Source: Thermoplasmata archaeon
GTDB taxonomy: Archaea; Thermoplasmatota; Thermoplasmata; Methanomassiliicoccales; Methanomethylophilaceae
NCBI GenBank assembly: GCA_015063235.1
Contig: SUSW01000025.1
Coordinates: forward strand, 1-41,439
Reading direction: 5' to 3'
DNA: 41,439 nt
In this document: in pieces, positions 24,008-32,849 of the stretch
Numbering within the stretch: position 1 is the stretch's first letter
How the letters are laid out: every line of letters begins with the position of its first letter
Notes under the pieces: model-generated
Told to the model about the DNA's origin: nothing
The model's database searches: none
The model's input: the letters and a program-made list of their open reading frames with translations, nothing else
Program-made: the position numbers and the translations under genes

Positions 24008-24027
24008 AAACTACCAATCGGTAGTTT
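24008..24027. promoter_or_regulatory. TetR-type operator palindrome
   Basis: AAACTACC-AATC-GGTAGTTT is a perfect 8-bp inverted repeat with a 4-nt centre, in the 199-bp space between the divergent Isf and tetR genes and 33 bp before the tetR ATG. It overlaps a TTTATACT box, so binding would shut off tetR-DUF998 and possibly the Isf gene. Confidence 0.75.
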
Positions 24028-24059
24028 ATACTAATTAGACTATATTCATTTGACATAGC

Positions 24060-24665
24060 ATGAGCGGAAGAAGAGAGGAGATCGTACTTGCGACGCTCGA
24101 GCTTGCATCGGAGAACGGATTGAAATCGGTCTCGATGCAGCAGATTGCGGACAGGGTAGGGATAACAAAGGCATCGCTGTACAACCACTTCCCATCGAAG
24201 AAAGATATAGTGCTGGCTATGTACGAGACCCTGAGGCAGGCGTCCAAGGACAGAGCCTCGATCACCGCCGTTGATTACAAAGAGTTGGCCTCGAAAGGTA
24301 CGATGAAGGAAGTGCTGACAGCAGCGGTGGATTCCTACAGGACCATCGTCCGCGACCCCGAGATGTTCAAATTCTATGCCATAATCGAATCCGAAAGGCC
24401 CATAGAGCCTGTGGCGGCAGGGATCATGGTGAAGGAGACGCAGACGATGGTCGAGGCCACCTCATCCCTTCTGAAAGCTCTTGAGTCCGAGGGCAAGGCA
24501 TCATTCGCGGATCTGGAATCCGCAGCATTCTCATTCGCCATGGCGATCCATTCCGCCATCGATTACGAGTTCGACCTCATGAAGGCCGGGATGGACACGA
24601 CGCCGGCGATGTTCGGAGCATGCATAGACGAGTTCTGCCGCACATACGGAACAGGAGAGGATTGA
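24060..24665 (+). CDS. TetR/AcrR-family transcriptional regulator
   Basis: A 201-aa repressor with the standard N-terminal helix-turn-helix (REEIVLATLELASENGLKS, then MQQIADRVGITKASLYNHFPSKKDIV at about residues 27-52) and a helical ligand-binding C-terminus. The ATG has no Shine-Dalgarno and follows an AT-rich TATATT box closely, pointing to a leaderless message. The next gene, a DUF998 membrane protein, begins four bases after the stop. The palindrome at 24008-24027 is the obvious binding site. The ligand is unknown. Confidence 0.92.
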   Translation: MSGRREEIVLATLELASENGLKSVSMQQIADRVGITKASLYNHFPSKKDIVLAMYETLRQASKDRASITAVDYKELASKGTMKEVLTAAVDSYRTIVRDPEMFKFYAIIESERPIEPVAAGIMVKETQTMVEATSSLLKALESEGKASFADLESAAFSFAMAIHSAIDYEFDLMKAGMDTTPAMFGACIDEFCRTYGTGED

Positions 24666-24669
24666 TAGG

Positions 24670-25332
24670 ATGCAAGATAGCATGATGGCGAAGGAAATAG
24701 GGATCATCGCACTGTTGAGCGGACCGCTCTGCGTTCTGTTCTACGTCCTGCATGACGTAATCGGAGCACTTAACTATCCGGGATATGACCCGATGGGCCA
24801 GGCGGTCAGCGATCTTACTGCCACCGACGCCCCGTCGTTCGCCGCGGCCATCGGCTATTCCAACGTATACGGCATCCTATGCTGCATCTGCTGCATCATG
24901 CTGTGCCTCCTTGTGAGAGGTGCCGAGAACAAGTTCCTGAGGAGAGGGATGTACGCATTCACGGTGATGAACTTCATATCGGCGATTGGTTACTCTTTAT
25001 TCCCTCTGTCCAGCGCAGGATACGACGGAAGCTTCCAATCCTTCGTCCACGTGTACATTGTGACGATCCTTGTGGTGATCCTCTCTATAGTCTCGATGGT
25101 CTCCATCGCTGTCGGATGCTTCAGAACTAACAGAAAGACTCTTGCGATCATCACGGTCATAGCACTGTTATGCATGTTCGTAGGAGCTGCGGGAAGCCAG
25201 ATGGTACCCCAGGACATGTTCGGACTGGTGGAGAGGTTCAGCACGTACAGCGCCGTGGTATTCACGGGAATACTGGGAATCTACGGATACATCGATCTTT
25301 CGAGGACCGGGAATAAAGTCGGCGGAATATGA
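24670..25332 (+). CDS. DUF998-family membrane protein
   Basis: A 220-aa protein with six hydrophobic helices. The first loop NYPGYDPMGQAVSDLTATDAP is the hallmark of DUF998. The role of the family is unknown; members often sit beside TetR regulators, as here, which suggests a stress- or drug-linked membrane function. It forms a two-gene operon with tetR. Confidence 0.87.
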   Translation: MQDSMMAKEIGIIALLSGPLCVLFYVLHDVIGALNYPGYDPMGQAVSDLTATDAPSFAAAIGYSNVYGILCCICCIMLCLLVRGAENKFLRRGMYAFTVMNFISAIGYSLFPLSSAGYDGSFQSFVHVYIVTILVVILSIVSMVSIAVGCFRTNRKTLAIITVIALLCMFVGAAGSQMVPQDMFGLVERFSTYSAVVFTGILGIYGYIDLSRTGNKVGGI

Positions 25333-25356
25333 CCGCCAGCGGATAACAGAGATGAG

Positions 25357-25429
25357 TGGGCCTGCCCGGATTTGAACCGGAGTCAATGGCTCCCGAAGCC
25401 ACAAGGATACCAAGCTACCCCACAGGCCC
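25357..25429 (-). tRNA. tRNA-Pro (anticodon CGG)
   Basis: 73-nt cloverleaf on the minus strand: acceptor GGGCCTG/CAGGCCC, D-loop TAGCTTGGTA, anticodon stem GTGGC/GCCAT with loop TTCGGGA (CGG), T-arm CTCCGG-region with TTCAAAT and discriminator A. Unlike the other two tRNAs in the window, no CCA is encoded (CTC follows). It lies 24 nt beyond the convergent DUF998 gene. Confidence 0.93.
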
Positions 25430-25461
25430 ACATGGTCGGAGAAATAATCAATGGATATAAA

Positions 25462-25692
25462 TTAGTGGGTCATCCCAAGACCTATGGTCTCCTCGGCGAT
25501 CTTTATGCAGGCAATAAGATCATCGGCCGTGTTCCTCATGGAACCCGCATCCTCCGATTCGATCGTGAATATCAGGACATTGCCTTCCAGCTTCGATTCC
25601 ACATACCCTTTGTTATCAGGATCCAGCGAGCGCATGACAGTGTCCGCCGTCTTGGCATCGGGATATTCGAATCTCAGCTTCAGCGAGAGCAT
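25462..25692 (-). CDS. pcc1: KEOPS complex subunit Pcc1
   Basis: A 76-aa protein with the Pcc1 pattern: LKLRFEYPDAKTADTVMRSLDPDN, then VESKLEGNVLIFTIESEDAGSMRNTADDLIACIKIAEE. Pcc1 is the dimerising subunit of KEOPS, which makes the t6A modification of ANN-reading tRNAs together with Kae1. Length is normal for archaea. It lies behind tRNA-Pro on the same strand and upstream genes are unrelated membrane proteins. Other KEOPS genes are not in the window, as usual. Confidence 0.85.
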   Translation of the reverse strand: MLSLKLRFEYPDAKTADTVMRSLDPDNKGYVESKLEGNVLIFTIESEDAGSMRNTADDLIACIKIAEETIGLGMTH

Positions 25693-25728
25693 ACTGCGTT
25701 ATCATCGATATCGTCTAAAAATGTGATG

Positions 25729-26403
25729 TCAGGGAGATTCTCCGGAAGATGAAAGATCGGCTTTCAGATTCGGATTGGTCTTCCTTACCAGCCGTGAGTA
25801 TCCGTACGATACCGCGAATCCGATGGCCCCGATGGCTGCGAACCAGAGTACCGTGACGAAAACGGGCTGCGAGTGAATCCTCAGGAACGGATAGGGTGCG
25901 AGATCGTCGTTGCCGGCTATCAGAAGGATTATCACCATCCCTAAGGCGTAGATGAGCATCGGAACGACCGAGATCAAAACATCATTCTTCTCCGGCGGAT
26001 CCACATCCGCATTGAACAGATAGTCTATCACTGACAGGATGGGGACTATGAGGTGCAGGAACAGCAGACCTCCGATATCAAAGAGGATCTCCCAGCCCTT
26101 GGTAGGACCGAGCACGAACACCACGACCAGGAACGTGACCGTAAGCATCGTGAGGGAGGCCAGCTTGAGCACGGCGACAGACTTGGGCAGTCTGATCCCT
26201 TTGAAGACACAGTACAGGGAGCAGAACGCGGCGACCGCGGCCAGGATGTTAGACCAGTTGGTGAAGTACAGCAACGGATTCACATTCATTGAGAAATCGA
26301 CGGTCTTGACGAACTGGAAGACGAAATTCAAGAACGCATACACCACACAAATGATGATCAATGAATTGACGAGGATCGTGCGTTCCCTGATGCCGAACTC
26401 CAT
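25729..26403 (-). CDS. Pr6Pr-family membrane protein
   Basis: A 224-aa protein with six hydrophobic segments. Family marks are YFTNWSNILAAVAAF in helix 2 and FLHLIVPILSVIDYLF in helix 4, as in Pr6Pr and the related FAR-17a/AIG1 group. The activity is unknown. The last 20 residues are polar. A TTTATAAATAG promoter box lies about 25 nt before its ATG, so the transcript is probably leaderless. Confidence 0.82.
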   Translation of the reverse strand: MEFGIRERTILVNSLIIICVVYAFLNFVFQFVKTVDFSMNVNPLLYFTNWSNILAAVAAFCSLYCVFKGIRLPKSVAVLKLASLTMLTVTFLVVVFVLGPTKGWEILFDIGGLLFLHLIVPILSVIDYLFNADVDPPEKNDVLISVVPMLIYALGMVIILLIAGNDDLAPYPFLRIHSQPVFVTVLWFAAIGAIGFAVSYGYSRLVRKTNPNLKADLSSSGESP

Positions 26404-26449
26404 GACTGGGAAACTGAATTGCTATTTATAAAAGTTCAAGGGGTGAGAT

Positions 26450-26469
26450 GCCGGGGAATGCTCCCCGGC
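26450..26469 (-). terminator. Hairpin after the MgtA-type ATPase
   Basis: Perfect 8-bp stem GCCGGGGA/TCCCCGGC with a 4-nt loop, 10 nt beyond the ATPase stop. It also insulates the promoter of the Pr6Pr gene. Confidence 0.65.
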
Positions 26470-26479
26470 GTAAAAGTTT

Positions 26480-29308
26480 TCAGCAAGCGAAGTACCCGTG
26501 CGTCTTCAACATCCTCTTCTTGACTAGATGGCTTCCGAAGAAGTACACGCAGGCGATGAAAGGCATCCAGATCATCGCTGTGGGTGCGACCTGACTTATG
26601 AACACATCCCTGAAGACCTCTGTCGGGAAGGTCGAGATGATATGCCAAAGCTCACCGCTGAACGGCAGCAGGGTACCGATGACAAGCGCGGCGATCGTCG
26701 TGAAGACCAACGCCTTGCATGACCATGACTGGAAGAACGGCAGCTTGTTGGTACGTACGATGTGGATGGCCCATACCTGCATCCAATACTGCTCGATAAC
26801 CCATACGGCCTGGAACCATGCCTCTGCATTTGTTCCCTCGAGATTCTCCCTTGCCAGGATCACATCCGCTATTGTACCTTTGAACCCCATGCTGACTCCG
26901 TCGGCATCGCATATGAGGCTTGCATCCATGGATGCAAACAGTACGAAGATCATGAACGCCCATGTCATCAGATCCGTGATCGGACACATGGGGCCGAAAT
27001 GGAACATGACGTTCCTGAGGTTGATCGCATCCCATCTCCTGGGCTTCTGAACGAACTCATCCTCGACTTTGTCCCACGGGATGATCAGACAGGCGAAATC
27101 GTTGATCAGATTGAATATGAGGATCATCATGGCACCCATCGGACTGAAGTTGAACAGCAGGGTTGCCATTATCAGAGAGAACATGTAACCGAAGTTGATG
27201 GAACCGATCATCTTGACGTACTTGATCGAGTTCACATATACCTTCCTTCCCTCGATAGCGCCGTTCTTCAGGATTCCGAGATCCTTCTCGAGAAGGATCA
27301 TGTTGGCGGTCTCCTTGGCGATGTCCGTACCGGTGTCGACCGATATGCTCACATCGGCGTTCTTCATCGCCAGCACATCGTTGATCCCGTCTCCCATCAG
27401 CCCGACACAATGGTCGTTCGCACGCAGTGCGAGGACGATACGCGACTTGTTCTCGGGAGTGAGTCTGACGAACACGTCGTTGGCTTCCACTACCTTCCTC
27501 AGCTCCTCATCGGACAGCGCATCGATCTGCGGACCTGTGATGATGTATGATTTCTTCTCCGTCGCATCGAGCTCCTCCACAGAGGATACGTCCTTGTCCA
27601 TGACATCGCATTTGATACCGATCTGCTCGCATACGTAATGCGACACATACTCGTTATCTCCAGTCAGGACCTTGACCCTGATGCCGTAGTCGTTGAGATC
27701 CTTGATTGCTGTTTTAGCTGTCCTCTTGACGGGATCGGTGAACACGACGAAACCTGCGAACGTAAGCTCGGTCTCGTCCTCGGGCGTGAACTCTGTCTGC
27801 CCGGAAGGGAAATATTTGTGCGACACTCCTAATACACGCATACCCTTATTGCTGTACCATTCGACTAGTCCAAGGATCTTGCTCCTGGTGGCGTCGTCCA
27901 TATCCTGCATTTCTCCGTTCTCATCCAGATATCTCGATGAGATGGAGAGTATCTCGGGCACGGCGCCTTTGGTCACCATGAGGTTGACCTTGCGGTCCCT
28001 GCTCACGATGACCGTCGCCCTTCTCCTGATGAAATCGAAAGGCACATCGCCGATCCACTCGTACTCATCGATCTCCTCCATGAGATACTCGTTCTCGGCA
28101 TGCTCCTGGATCGCCCAATCTATCTGGTTGGTAGCGGAGGTGAGTTTGGTGCTGTTGATGCAGACCAGCTTCTCCACGAGGGAGCTGGGGGTTCCGTAGA
28201 TGTCGTTGTTGGACTCTACTGAGATCCTGTTCTCCGTAAGCGTTCCGGTCTTATCGGAACACAGGACGTCCATCGCACCGAAGTTCTGGATCGCGTTCAC
28301 GTCCTTCACGATCACCTTCTTCTTGGACATCTCTATCGAACCTTTCGCCAGGTTCGTGGATGTTATAGTCGCGAGCATCTCGGGCATCAGTCCGATTGCA
28401 AGAGTGAGAGCGAACGTCACCGCACCCATCACGTGGATGACGTCGAGATCCCCATTGAAATACGCCTTAAGGAGCATGATTATGAACACAGGGGGAACGG
28501 TGTAGATCATGAGCTTGAGCAGCACCATGACGATGGCCTTGCTGCCCTTGTCGTACATGGTCTTCGATGATCTCGTCGACAGCTTCTCCGCCATCGAACC
28601 GATGACTGTGTCGTCTCCGACTGTTATCACCACGGCCTCGGCAGAACCTTCCATGACGGAGGTACCCATGAAGGCCATGTTGTTGCATTCGAGGATGCTT
28701 CCTTTGCATTCGACAGGTTCAGAATATTTCGTGACAGCTTCGGATTCCCCTGTGAGAGAAGATTGATCGACTTTTAGGTGATTCGATTTTATGATCCTCA
28801 CATCCGCCGGGATCACATCCCCGGTATCGAGGATGAGAATGTCTCCCGCGACGAGATCAACGGAATCGACCTCGGTCTCCACATTCTCACGACGTACTGT
28901 GATGATTGTGGTGACCATGTTCACCAGTTTAGCGGCGGCCTTGCTGCTGCGAGTCTCCTGGATGAAGGTCATGGTACCGCTGACCAGGATCAGCGTGGTT
29001 AGGATGATAAAGTAGGTATAATCCGGCTCCTCTCCGACCTCATAACCGAGGCCCGGGATCATCCATATGATGTCTATGACCGCCAACGCTATAATGAAAA
29101 CATTCACGAAGGCGTGATAGAGCCTCTTGAGGATCATATGGGAGTTATGATTTGAGACGACGTTCTCGCCGTGCTTTATACGGGATGTCGTCAGTTCTTC
29201 ATTGTAGTGTCCCTCGATCCTGCTGTCATACTGCTGCAGAAGTGAATCCACGTCGGACGACGCAGCTGCCTTCATTCTCTGTTCCGGAGAAAGCGAATCC
29301 GTTGCCAC
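26480..29308 (-). CDS. mgtA: MgtA-type magnesium-translocating P-type ATPase
   Basis: A 942-aa P-type ATPase, the length of MgtA/MgtB. Visible in order: N-terminal cytosolic part with HGENVVS, actuator motif TGES (186-189), the family-specific GLMPEMLATI (306-315) in helix 4 where MgtA has PEMLP, phosphorylation site DKTGTLT (D352), nucleotide-binding LMVTKGAVPEIL, hinge GDGINDVLAM, and six C-terminal membrane helices. This class (P3B) takes up Mg2+ at low external magnesium. The PEML...P proline is replaced by Ala-Thr, a small deviation. No regulatory leader is apparent; the 114-nt space upstream, before the ligase gene, has no strong hairpin. Confidence 0.9.
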   Translation of the reverse strand: MATDSLSPEQRMKAAASSDVDSLLQQYDSRIEGHYNEELTTSRIKHGENVVSNHNSHMILKRLYHAFVNVFIIALAVIDIIWMIPGLGYEVGEEPDYTYFIILTTLILVSGTMTFIQETRSSKAAAKLVNMVTTIITVRRENVETEVDSVDLVAGDILILDTGDVIPADVRIIKSNHLKVDQSSLTGESEAVTKYSEPVECKGSILECNNMAFMGTSVMEGSAEAVVITVGDDTVIGSMAEKLSTRSSKTMYDKGSKAIVMVLLKLMIYTVPPVFIIMLLKAYFNGDLDVIHVMGAVTFALTLAIGLMPEMLATITSTNLAKGSIEMSKKKVIVKDVNAIQNFGAMDVLCSDKTGTLTENRISVESNNDIYGTPSSLVEKLVCINSTKLTSATNQIDWAIQEHAENEYLMEEIDEYEWIGDVPFDFIRRRATVIVSRDRKVNLMVTKGAVPEILSISSRYLDENGEMQDMDDATRSKILGLVEWYSNKGMRVLGVSHKYFPSGQTEFTPEDETELTFAGFVVFTDPVKRTAKTAIKDLNDYGIRVKVLTGDNEYVSHYVCEQIGIKCDVMDKDVSSVEELDATEKKSYIITGPQIDALSDEELRKVVEANDVFVRLTPENKSRIVLALRANDHCVGLMGDGINDVLAMKNADVSISVDTGTDIAKETANMILLEKDLGILKNGAIEGRKVYVNSIKYVKMIGSINFGYMFSLIMATLLFNFSPMGAMMILIFNLINDFACLIIPWDKVEDEFVQKPRRWDAINLRNVMFHFGPMCPITDLMTWAFMIFVLFASMDASLICDADGVSMGFKGTIADVILARENLEGTNAEAWFQAVWVIEQYWMQVWAIHIVRTNKLPFFQSWSCKALVFTTIAALVIGTLLPFSGELWHIISTFPTEVFRDVFISQVAPTAMIWMPFIACVYFFGSHLVKKRMLKTHGYFAC

Positions 29309-29422
29309 GGGATTACGTATGATACTACAGTCTTAAACTTGTGCCTTAGCGTCATACTGAAACGTGTCTCAGCAGTATACGATGTGTCTCTGACGGGACA
29401 CTTTGTGAAAAGACTGAACTAA

Positions 29423-31189
29423 TCACTCAGACAGCCCGTCGGAGTCGTGGGCCTGCATCTCGAACATCTCGATGATCTCACCGACTGTCGTGCACTGCTC
29501 TGGGGCTTTGTCATCCCTCACCCTCCCAGTAAACCTGGGGAATCTGATACCGAGGCCTGCATCCTCCTTGAGGACGCCTTTGGCAGCTGTATGGATGGGG
29601 CTGAGAGTGATCTCCGCAGCCACGACCTCCAGGACCGTTGTGGGATTGAACCATACATCCGGTATCATCTCGGCATCGACCAGACGGGGCTTCTGTTCCG
29701 ACAGTCCCGGGTTCAGCATATCCGGCATCGCATCCAGGAACGCATCGTCGAATCCCGTGCCCAGCTTGCAGACGGTCTCGAACCTTCCGGAATCCTCGTT
29801 GAACGCCGCCATTAGAAGCGCACCGTACTTGCCTGCCCTCTTACCCATACCGTAGAACGCCCCTACAACCGAGAGATCGAATGAATCGGTCAGAGCCTGC
29901 TGATAGTCCTTCTTGTACTTGATCCACAGGAAACCTCTGGACCCTGCCCTGTAGATGGATTCGGGAGCGATAGATTTCGCCATTATCCCTTCGCATCTCG
30001 CAGCCACGGCATTGGCGAAGAAGTCCTCTCCCTCCTCGGGACTGTTAACCAATCTCATTGTGGTCATCTGGACCTTGTCGCCCAGGTTGAACGAAGCTTC
30101 CAGCTCCGATCTGCGGTCGAGATAGGGCACATTGGTCATATCCTGTCCATCACGATAGAGGATGTCGAACATGAAAATCCTCACACTCACCTCTTTCACG
30201 GCCTCTTCCATCCCGTGCTTCTTCCTTCTGTGAGTGACCGCTTGGAACGGGAGCATGAAACCTGTCTCGGGGTCGATAGCGACGCATTCGCCTTCGATGA
30301 TGACCTCCCCGTACCTGCACTGGGCCCTCAAAGCCTCGGCGATGTCCGGGAAGTTATGAGTGAGGTCCTCCAGCCTCCTGGAGTAGAGTTTGACCAAATC
30401 CTTTCCGACGTGTGCCTGGACCCTGATGCCGTCATACTTGTACTCAATGGCACACCTGCCTCCCATCTTCTCGACCACTTCCGCAACGGAAGGGAGACGT
30501 TCGGCCAGCATAACCTTGATGGGATTACCTATCTGCACCTTGATCCCTCTGATTGCGTCCATCCCGCCCTCGGCGATGGTCTCCGCTACGAATCCGATGT
30601 CGCATGTGATGTTGAAAGCCCTCTCGATGGCGGGCCTGTCCTCCTTGGTGGCAAAAGCCTCTGCAAGTGCGTCGAGGATGGTCATATCCCCTGCGCCCAC
30701 CCTCATCCTTCCGGTCACGATCCTGCATAAATAACGAGCTTCGATGGGTCCGGAATCGTGGAGCATGTTGGCCAGAAGCTTCATCTTCTTGTCCTGCGAA
30801 TCCTTGCCCTCGGCATCCTGGATCGCGGTGAGGCCCTTGTATACCCTGTCGACGGTGAGCTCCTCGGCGAAGAGCGTCATCTGCTTCTTCTTGGATATCA
30901 GGTGCTCTGCGACCTCTCCGGGATCGCCGGTCTTTATCCAAAGCTCCTCTGCCTTGGATTCAGGAGTGCCAGATGTGAAAGATATTGCTTTAAGGACCAG
31001 CTTGTCGGCCATTCCGAGCTCCTTTGCGACGAAGTCGGGATGGAGCTTCCCCTGAGAAAGGTAGATGATATTCCTGAGCTCTTTCTTATCGACCCTGCGT
31101 ATGAAATCGGCAAGGATGGATGTCATCTCGAGACGGCTGCCTGTAGCCTCCAGTCTGTCGAACGTTTCCGCGAGCTCAGAATACAACAT
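29423..31189 (-). CDS. lig: ATP-dependent DNA ligase, replicative archaeal type
   Basis: A 588-aa ligase with all three domains of archaeal Lig: N-terminal DNA-binding helices (1-215), adenylation domain with the active lysine K251 in IEYKYDGIRVQAH, motif IIEGECVAID, motif GIMAKS (EGIMAKS), motif WIKYKK, and an OB-fold C-terminus ending in RFPRFTGRVRDDKAPEQ. It seals nicks during replication and repair. The start at 31189 gives the expected MLYSELAETFDRLEATGSRLE. It is 51 nt downstream of the Hef-type helicase, and the two repair genes probably belong to one unit. Confidence 0.95.
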   Translation of the reverse strand: MLYSELAETFDRLEATGSRLEMTSILADFIRRVDKKELRNIIYLSQGKLHPDFVAKELGMADKLVLKAISFTSGTPESKAEELWIKTGDPGEVAEHLISKKKQMTLFAEELTVDRVYKGLTAIQDAEGKDSQDKKMKLLANMLHDSGPIEARYLCRIVTGRMRVGAGDMTILDALAEAFATKEDRPAIERAFNITCDIGFVAETIAEGGMDAIRGIKVQIGNPIKVMLAERLPSVAEVVEKMGGRCAIEYKYDGIRVQAHVGKDLVKLYSRRLEDLTHNFPDIAEALRAQCRYGEVIIEGECVAIDPETGFMLPFQAVTHRRKKHGMEEAVKEVSVRIFMFDILYRDGQDMTNVPYLDRRSELEASFNLGDKVQMTTMRLVNSPEEGEDFFANAVAARCEGIMAKSIAPESIYRAGSRGFLWIKYKKDYQQALTDSFDLSVVGAFYGMGKRAGKYGALLMAAFNEDSGRFETVCKLGTGFDDAFLDAMPDMLNPGLSEQKPRLVDAEMIPDVWFNPTTVLEVVAAEITLSPIHTAAKGVLKEDAGLGIRFPRFTGRVRDDKAPEQCTTVGEIIEMFEMQAHDSDGLSE

Positions 31190-31240
31190 AGGTCGGGAAT
31201 CGAACAGCTCCGTATAAACATTATCGGGACCGCTGGCAGG

Positions 31241-32791
31241 TCAGAAGTCGTCCAGGCTCGTCCTGTTGGGGGAAGAGGTGAACCCGCGGCCTCTGCTGAG
31301 CTCCATGTTGAGTTTCTCTATGTTCTCCCTCATGGTCTTCTCCTTCCTCTTGCTGGTGTTCTCGGCAGCCTCGTCCATGGTACCGTCGGCTATCAGGACG
31401 TAGACGTCCCCGTCGTTCTTCCTTCCGGTACGCCCTCTTCTCTGGATGGTACGTATCTCGGAGGGGACCGGTTCGTAGAAGATTACCGCATTGGTGCTCG
31501 AAATGTCCAACCCCTCCTCGCCCACGGATGTCGAGACGATGACGTTGATCTCTCCGCTGCGGAGCCTCTCCAGGAGCTCTATCTGCTCCTTCTGCTTAAG
31601 ACCGCCTCCGGACTGACCGATGAGCTTGCCCACCCGCGCATGCTCGATGCCCGCCAGCTTCTCGACCAGCATCTCACAGGTATCCCTGTACTGTGCGAAC
31701 ACCATGACCTTGGATTCCGGGTCGTCGTACAGCGTCTTGCTGACGATGGACATCACCTTGGAGACCTTGGGATGCTCCACGTTGGTAGAGTCCACCAGAG
31801 CCCTCATCTCGATGTACTCCTTCCTTCCTATGATATCTCTGGCACTCCTTCCTCCGTTCTCCTGCTCGGCCTCCTCCTCTATCTTCCTGAGATAGATTTT
31901 CAGTGGCGTTATTCCCTGGGTCTCGGCGAGCATTATTGCGTGATAAAGCTTCATACACATGGATGTGAGCGCCAGCCCCCTGTAGACGTATGCGGTCTTC
32001 TCTCCGCTGTTGAGCCTCATCTGGAGAACCCTCTGTATGTCCAGGAAATGCTGCCTGGACGGAGGTCTTGCTGGATTCATGATCTTCAGCTTGATCAGCT
32101 CATCCACGTAATGCCCCATCTGGGCCTTGAGAAGGTCGTCGATGATCAGAAGCTCCTCTGGCATGTTGACCTTAAGGTTGATGACGTAGGTGTCATGGAC
32201 ATAGGGAGATACATCCGGGTCGTCCTCCGACCTCGCGTCGATCCTGACGAAGTTGAGATTGCTGCAGACCTCCCTGATCCTGTTCATGTTGGCACCGGGG
32301 GAAGCGGTCATACCGATGGACCGTATCCCTTTATGGCAGTGCTCCGCGACGCGTACGTATGCGTAATCCCCGACGCCTCTGTGGGCCTCGTCGTATATCA
32401 GCAGCGAGAACCTGTCCAGGTTGTATCTCCCCTGCTCCAGGTCGTTGGATACCGTCTGGGGGGTGCCTATGATGATGTCGTTGTTCTCCACTATCTCCGC
32501 CCTGTCCTTCTGGGGGACGGAACCATTCAGAACGCACACGCTGTGCCCGACCATCAGGTCGGTGAATGTGTTGAGATGCTGGTCAAGAAGCGGCTTCGTC
32601 GGGGCCAATATCATAACCTTACCCTTCTGGACGAACTCTGCGGCCACGTATAGGGCCACTATGGTCTTACCAAGGCCGGTAGGGAGGATGAGCAGAGAGT
32701 TGGCGTTAAGGCACCCACGGACCATGCTTGTCTGGTAGCTGCGCTCCTCCACGGTATCGGGCTTGATACAAGGGTGGTCGATGTACTTCAT
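31241..32791 (-). CDS. Hef/FANCM-type DNA helicase lacking the nuclease domain
   Basis: A 516-aa SF2 helicase of the Hef/FANCM/MPH1 line. Walker A is LPTGLGKT (36-43), the DEAH box is at 134-137 (YDEAHRGVGDYAYV), motif III is MTASPG, and motif VI is IQRRGRTGR. The helical insert between the two RecA lobes is present. The C-terminal XPF-type nuclease and HhH region found in euryarchaeal Hef is absent: the protein ends soon after the helicase, with a basic tail and SPNRTSLDDF at the very end, which resembles but does not match a PCNA-binding box. It would process stalled forks by branch migration without cutting. Next to the DNA ligase gene on the same strand. Confidence 0.9.
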   Translation of the reverse strand: MKYIDHPCIKPDTVEERSYQTSMVRGCLNANSLLILPTGLGKTIVALYVAAEFVQKGKVMILAPTKPLLDQHLNTFTDLMVGHSVCVLNGSVPQKDRAEIVENNDIIIGTPQTVSNDLEQGRYNLDRFSLLIYDEAHRGVGDYAYVRVAEHCHKGIRSIGMTASPGANMNRIREVCSNLNFVRIDARSEDDPDVSPYVHDTYVINLKVNMPEELLIIDDLLKAQMGHYVDELIKLKIMNPARPPSRQHFLDIQRVLQMRLNSGEKTAYVYRGLALTSMCMKLYHAIMLAETQGITPLKIYLRKIEEEAEQENGGRSARDIIGRKEYIEMRALVDSTNVEHPKVSKVMSIVSKTLYDDPESKVMVFAQYRDTCEMLVEKLAGIEHARVGKLIGQSGGGLKQKEQIELLERLRSGEINVIVSTSVGEEGLDISSTNAVIFYEPVPSEIRTIQRRGRTGRKNDGDVYVLIADGTMDEAAENTSKRKEKTMRENIEKLNMELSRGRGFTSSPNRTSLDDF

Positions 32792-32849
32792 CGTTCCAGG
32801 ATATGTTGGACAGCCATTTAATCTTTTAAACAGGGAATGCGGCCCGCGC

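Noticed and set aside
30758-32653. Very long open frame (631 codons) on the plus strand
   Set aside because: It lies fully antisense to the ligase and helicase genes, which have all their motifs; the translation is rich in Leu, Asp and His with no domain. It is a mirror effect of codon choice.
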